DNA from: REEB481 sp044360435
Lineage (GTDB): Bacteria > Bacteroidota > Bacteroidia > NS11-12g > UBA955
NCBI GenBank assembly: GCA_044360435.1
Contig: JBIKKI010000103.1
Span: forward strand, 1 to 7,898
Length of the DNA stretch: 7,898 nucleotides
Direction of reading: 5' to 3'
Position numbers and translations under genes: made by a program. The notes beneath the pieces were generated by a model. That model searched no databases. It saw only the letters and a list, made by a program, of their open reading frames with translations, and was not told the origin of the DNA. Below are positions 7,024 to 7,898 of the stretch, piece after piece. The first letter of the stretch is position 1. Every line of letters starts with the position of its first letter.

Positions 7024-7052
7024 AAAAGTTATGGATGCAACAATACGCAAAA
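7024..7052 (-). promoter_or_regulatory. Probable promoter of the LOG/TonB-receptor unit
   Basis: On the minus strand TAACTTTT (7024-7031) differs at one base from the Bacteroidota -7 consensus TAnnTTTG. A TTTTG (7048-7052) sits upstream, though the spacing of about 16 bases is shorter than the usual 19-20. The element lies about 14 bases before the ATG, giving a very short leader. It is the only candidate on this strand in the 150-base divergent region. Confidence 0.4.
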
Positions 7053-7129
7053 AGGAATTGTTTGTTTCCCGGCTGACCATCCGGAATCTGCGGGTTGAAC
7101 CTTATTTCCGACTTCACTTGCAACCTTTT

Positions 7130-7142
7130 ACGCATATTGCGT
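7130..7142. promoter_or_regulatory. 13-bp palindrome upstream of the sigma gene, possible operator
   Basis: The arms ACGCA and TGCGT are perfectly inverted around TAT and centred 25 bases before the TTG start of the sigma gene. The position suits an operator or part of an unusual promoter, but arms of 5 bases arise often by chance. The half site TACGCA recurs at about 7044-7049 in the same intergenic region. Confidence 0.25.
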
Positions 7143-7160
7143 CCATAATACGATTCTACC

Positions 7161-7706
7161 TTGACAGGGGATGAAGACATCATACAGGGTTGTATCAACG
7201 GCAACCGCAGCGCACAGCAGGAACTGTTCCGTAAACATGCCTCACGCATGTTCGGAGTTTGCCTGCGGTACTGTTCCAGCCGTGAAGATGCGGAAGACTT
7301 GTTGCATGATGGATTTGTAAAGTTGTTTTCTGTCATCGGCAGTTTCAAAAAAGAAAGTTCTCTGGAAACCTGGATGACGCGTGTATTCGTCAATGAGGCC
7401 ATCAGCCGTATCCGCCGCAGGAAAACCCGCGGGGAATGGCTGAGTCTTAATGAGGATACCGACATTGCAGAGGAAGACTCTTCACCCGAAGAAGCTCCGG
7501 ATTTTACGGTAGATGACGTGTTGGCAGCCATACAGCTGCTGCCCGATAAATATCGCATCATTCTGAACCTTTATGCGATTGAAAAACGCTCCCACAAAGA
7601 AATCAGTGAACTCACAGGGATGACCGAAGGAGCCTCAAAAAGTCAGTTAAGTCGGGCCAGGGTGATGCTTCGGAACCTGATGAACAACAATAAGAATACG
7701 CATTGA
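7161..7706 (+). CDS. ECF-family RNA polymerase sigma factor (TTG start)
   Basis: This 181 aa protein is of normal length for an extracytoplasmic-function sigma factor, which directs RNA polymerase to a small stress or surface regulon. Region 2 spans about 17-87: QQELFRKHASRMFGVCLRYC, then DAEDLLHDGFVKLF (43-56) for core binding and -10 contact, then FVNEAISRIRRRKTR. An acidic linker (96-115) joins it to region 4 (about 117-173), whose helix-turn-helix is SHKEISELTGMTEGASKSQL (144-163) followed by SRARVMLR. There is no region 3. The start is TTG at 7161: an in-frame stop lies at 7146-7148, and the first in-frame ATG is Met30, inside region 2, which would delete part of the domain. The last bases overlap a TTG start for the next gene (TTGA), so a co-translated regulator is expected. 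Target promoters and inducing signal are unknown. Confidence 0.93.
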   Translation: MTGDEDIIQGCINGNRSAQQELFRKHASRMFGVCLRYCSSREDAEDLLHDGFVKLFSVIGSFKKESSLETWMTRVFVNEAISRIRRRKTRGEWLSLNEDTDIAEEDSSPEEAPDFTVDDVLAAIQLLPDKYRIILNLYAIEKRSHKEISELTGMTEGASKSQLSRARVMLRNLMNNNKNTH

Positions 7707-7898
7707 GCCTGCATGGCCCACATATCGACCCACAGCTTGAACGCCACTTTAAGGGCTTCAATCCGGAACCTCCTCAGGGAGCATGGGATCGTATTGCCGC
7801 AAGTCTTGACCATCAGAAACGGCGTCGCAGATGGCTGTGGTGGAGCAGCAGCGCCGCAGCACTGCTTGTTGTGGGAAGTCTGCTGTTTGTAATCTACG
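7703..7898 (+). CDS. Probable single-pass membrane anti-sigma-like protein (partial, N-terminal 65 residues)
   Basis: The frame opens with TTG at 7703, overlapping the sigma-gene stop by 4 bases, and runs off the window end. The only other upstream possibility is closed by a stop at 7691-7693, and no in-frame ATG is present. The N-terminal part, about 43 residues, contains DPQLERHFKGFNPEPPQGAW and then DRIAASL, a pattern I associate with small Bacteroidota proteins encoded next to ECF sigma factors. A basic run (KRRRR, 39-43) precedes a Trp-rich start and a hydrophobic segment (about 44-65: WLWW, then SSSAAALLVVGSLLFVIY), consistent with N-inside topology. Position, coupling and topology suggest an inner-membrane anti-sigma or sensor. 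The periplasmic part lies outside the window, so it could instead be the N terminus of a longer membrane or beta-barrel-related protein. No zinc-binding anti-sigma motif (HxxxCxxC) is visible. Confidence 0.65.
   Translation, partial: MSLHGPHIDPQLERHFKGFNPEPPQGAWDRIAASLDHQKRRRRWLWWSSSAAALLVVGSLLFVIY

Larger units (their letters stand above)
7011..7160. promoter_or_regulatory. Divergent intergenic region between the LOG-family gene and the ECF sigma gene
   Basis: This is the longest gene-free stretch in the window (150 bases) and must hold the signals for both flanking genes. On the minus side there is a plausible promoter at 7024-7052. On the plus side I find no TAnnTTTG element before the sigma gene, so it may use another sigma factor or its own product. 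A 13-base palindrome, ACGCA-TAT-TGCGT, lies at 7130-7142, ending 18 bases before the sigma start. I see no open reading frame or stable RNA-like structure. Confidence 0.5.

Noticed and set aside
7171..7320. ATG at 7171 preceded by AGGGG, which looks like a ribosome site with an ATG start
   Set aside because: It is in a different frame from the sigma gene and gives only about 50 codons of motif-free sequence. The sigma frame needs the TTG at 7161.
7022..7561. Minus-strand open frame of 179 codons opposite the ECF sigma gene
   Set aside because: It is Ser-rich and low-complexity, a mirror of the sigma gene's codons, while the sigma frame has full region 2 and region 4 motifs.
3783..7898. FecI/FecR-type signalling from the TonB receptor to the ECF sigma factor
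   Set aside because: The receptor shows a carboxypeptidase-regulatory-like N-terminal domain and no clear secretin/STN signalling domain. The sigma gene is divergent and separated by the LOG gene, and the partial partner shows no FecR motif in the visible part.
1..7898. CRISPR array, insertion sequence, prophage, tRNA or rRNA
   Set aside because: No regularly spaced repeats, transposase or integrase motifs, terminal repeats or RNA-gene signatures were seen on either strand.

Overview
The window reads as ordinary chromosomal DNA from a member of the Bacteroidota, near 50% G+C by eye. The pointers are a TonB-dependent receptor with a carboxypeptidase-regulatory-like N-terminal domain, start codons without Shine-Dalgarno sequences, a perfect Bacteroidota -7 element (TAnnTTTG form) in front of guaB, and an ECF sigma factor followed by a small single-pass membrane protein. 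The genus cannot be read from the sequence. Coding density is very high: no gene-free stretch exceeds 150 bases, and I see no tRNA, rRNA, insertion sequence, phage gene or CRISPR array.

Layout. (1) Positions 1-622, plus strand: the last 21 codons of a gene that is probably gmk (guanylate kinase), overlapping by 4 bases the start of nadD (nicotinate-nucleotide adenylyltransferase). (2) Positions 586-7010, minus strand: five genes in one direction. In transcription order they are a LOG-family (TIGR00730) nucleotide phosphoribohydrolase-like protein, an orphan TonB-dependent receptor, guaB (IMP dehydrogenase), a LysE-family exporter and a BASS-family (bile acid:sodium symporter) transporter. Gaps are 39, 67, 76 and 3 bases. 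A clear promoter lies before guaB and a probable one before the LOG gene, so the block is probably two or three transcription units. The BASS gene runs 37 bases into the 3' end of nadD, tail to tail. (3) Positions 7011-7160: a divergent intergenic region. (4) Positions 7161-7898, plus strand: an ECF sigma factor and the N-terminal part of a probable membrane-bound anti-sigma-like partner. Both appear to start with TTG, and they overlap by 4 bases.

How the genes may work together. gmk, guaB and the LOG-like gene all act on purine nucleotides, and nadD makes NAD, the cofactor of IMP dehydrogenase. This may be chance clustering of housekeeping genes. The LysE/BASS pair is almost certainly co-translated, and the sigma/partner pair is a standard regulatory module. 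I found no convincing new system. The items most worth a second look are the double TTG starts, the palindrome over the receptor stop codon, the His in the BASS sodium-site motif, and the tail-to-tail coding overlap.
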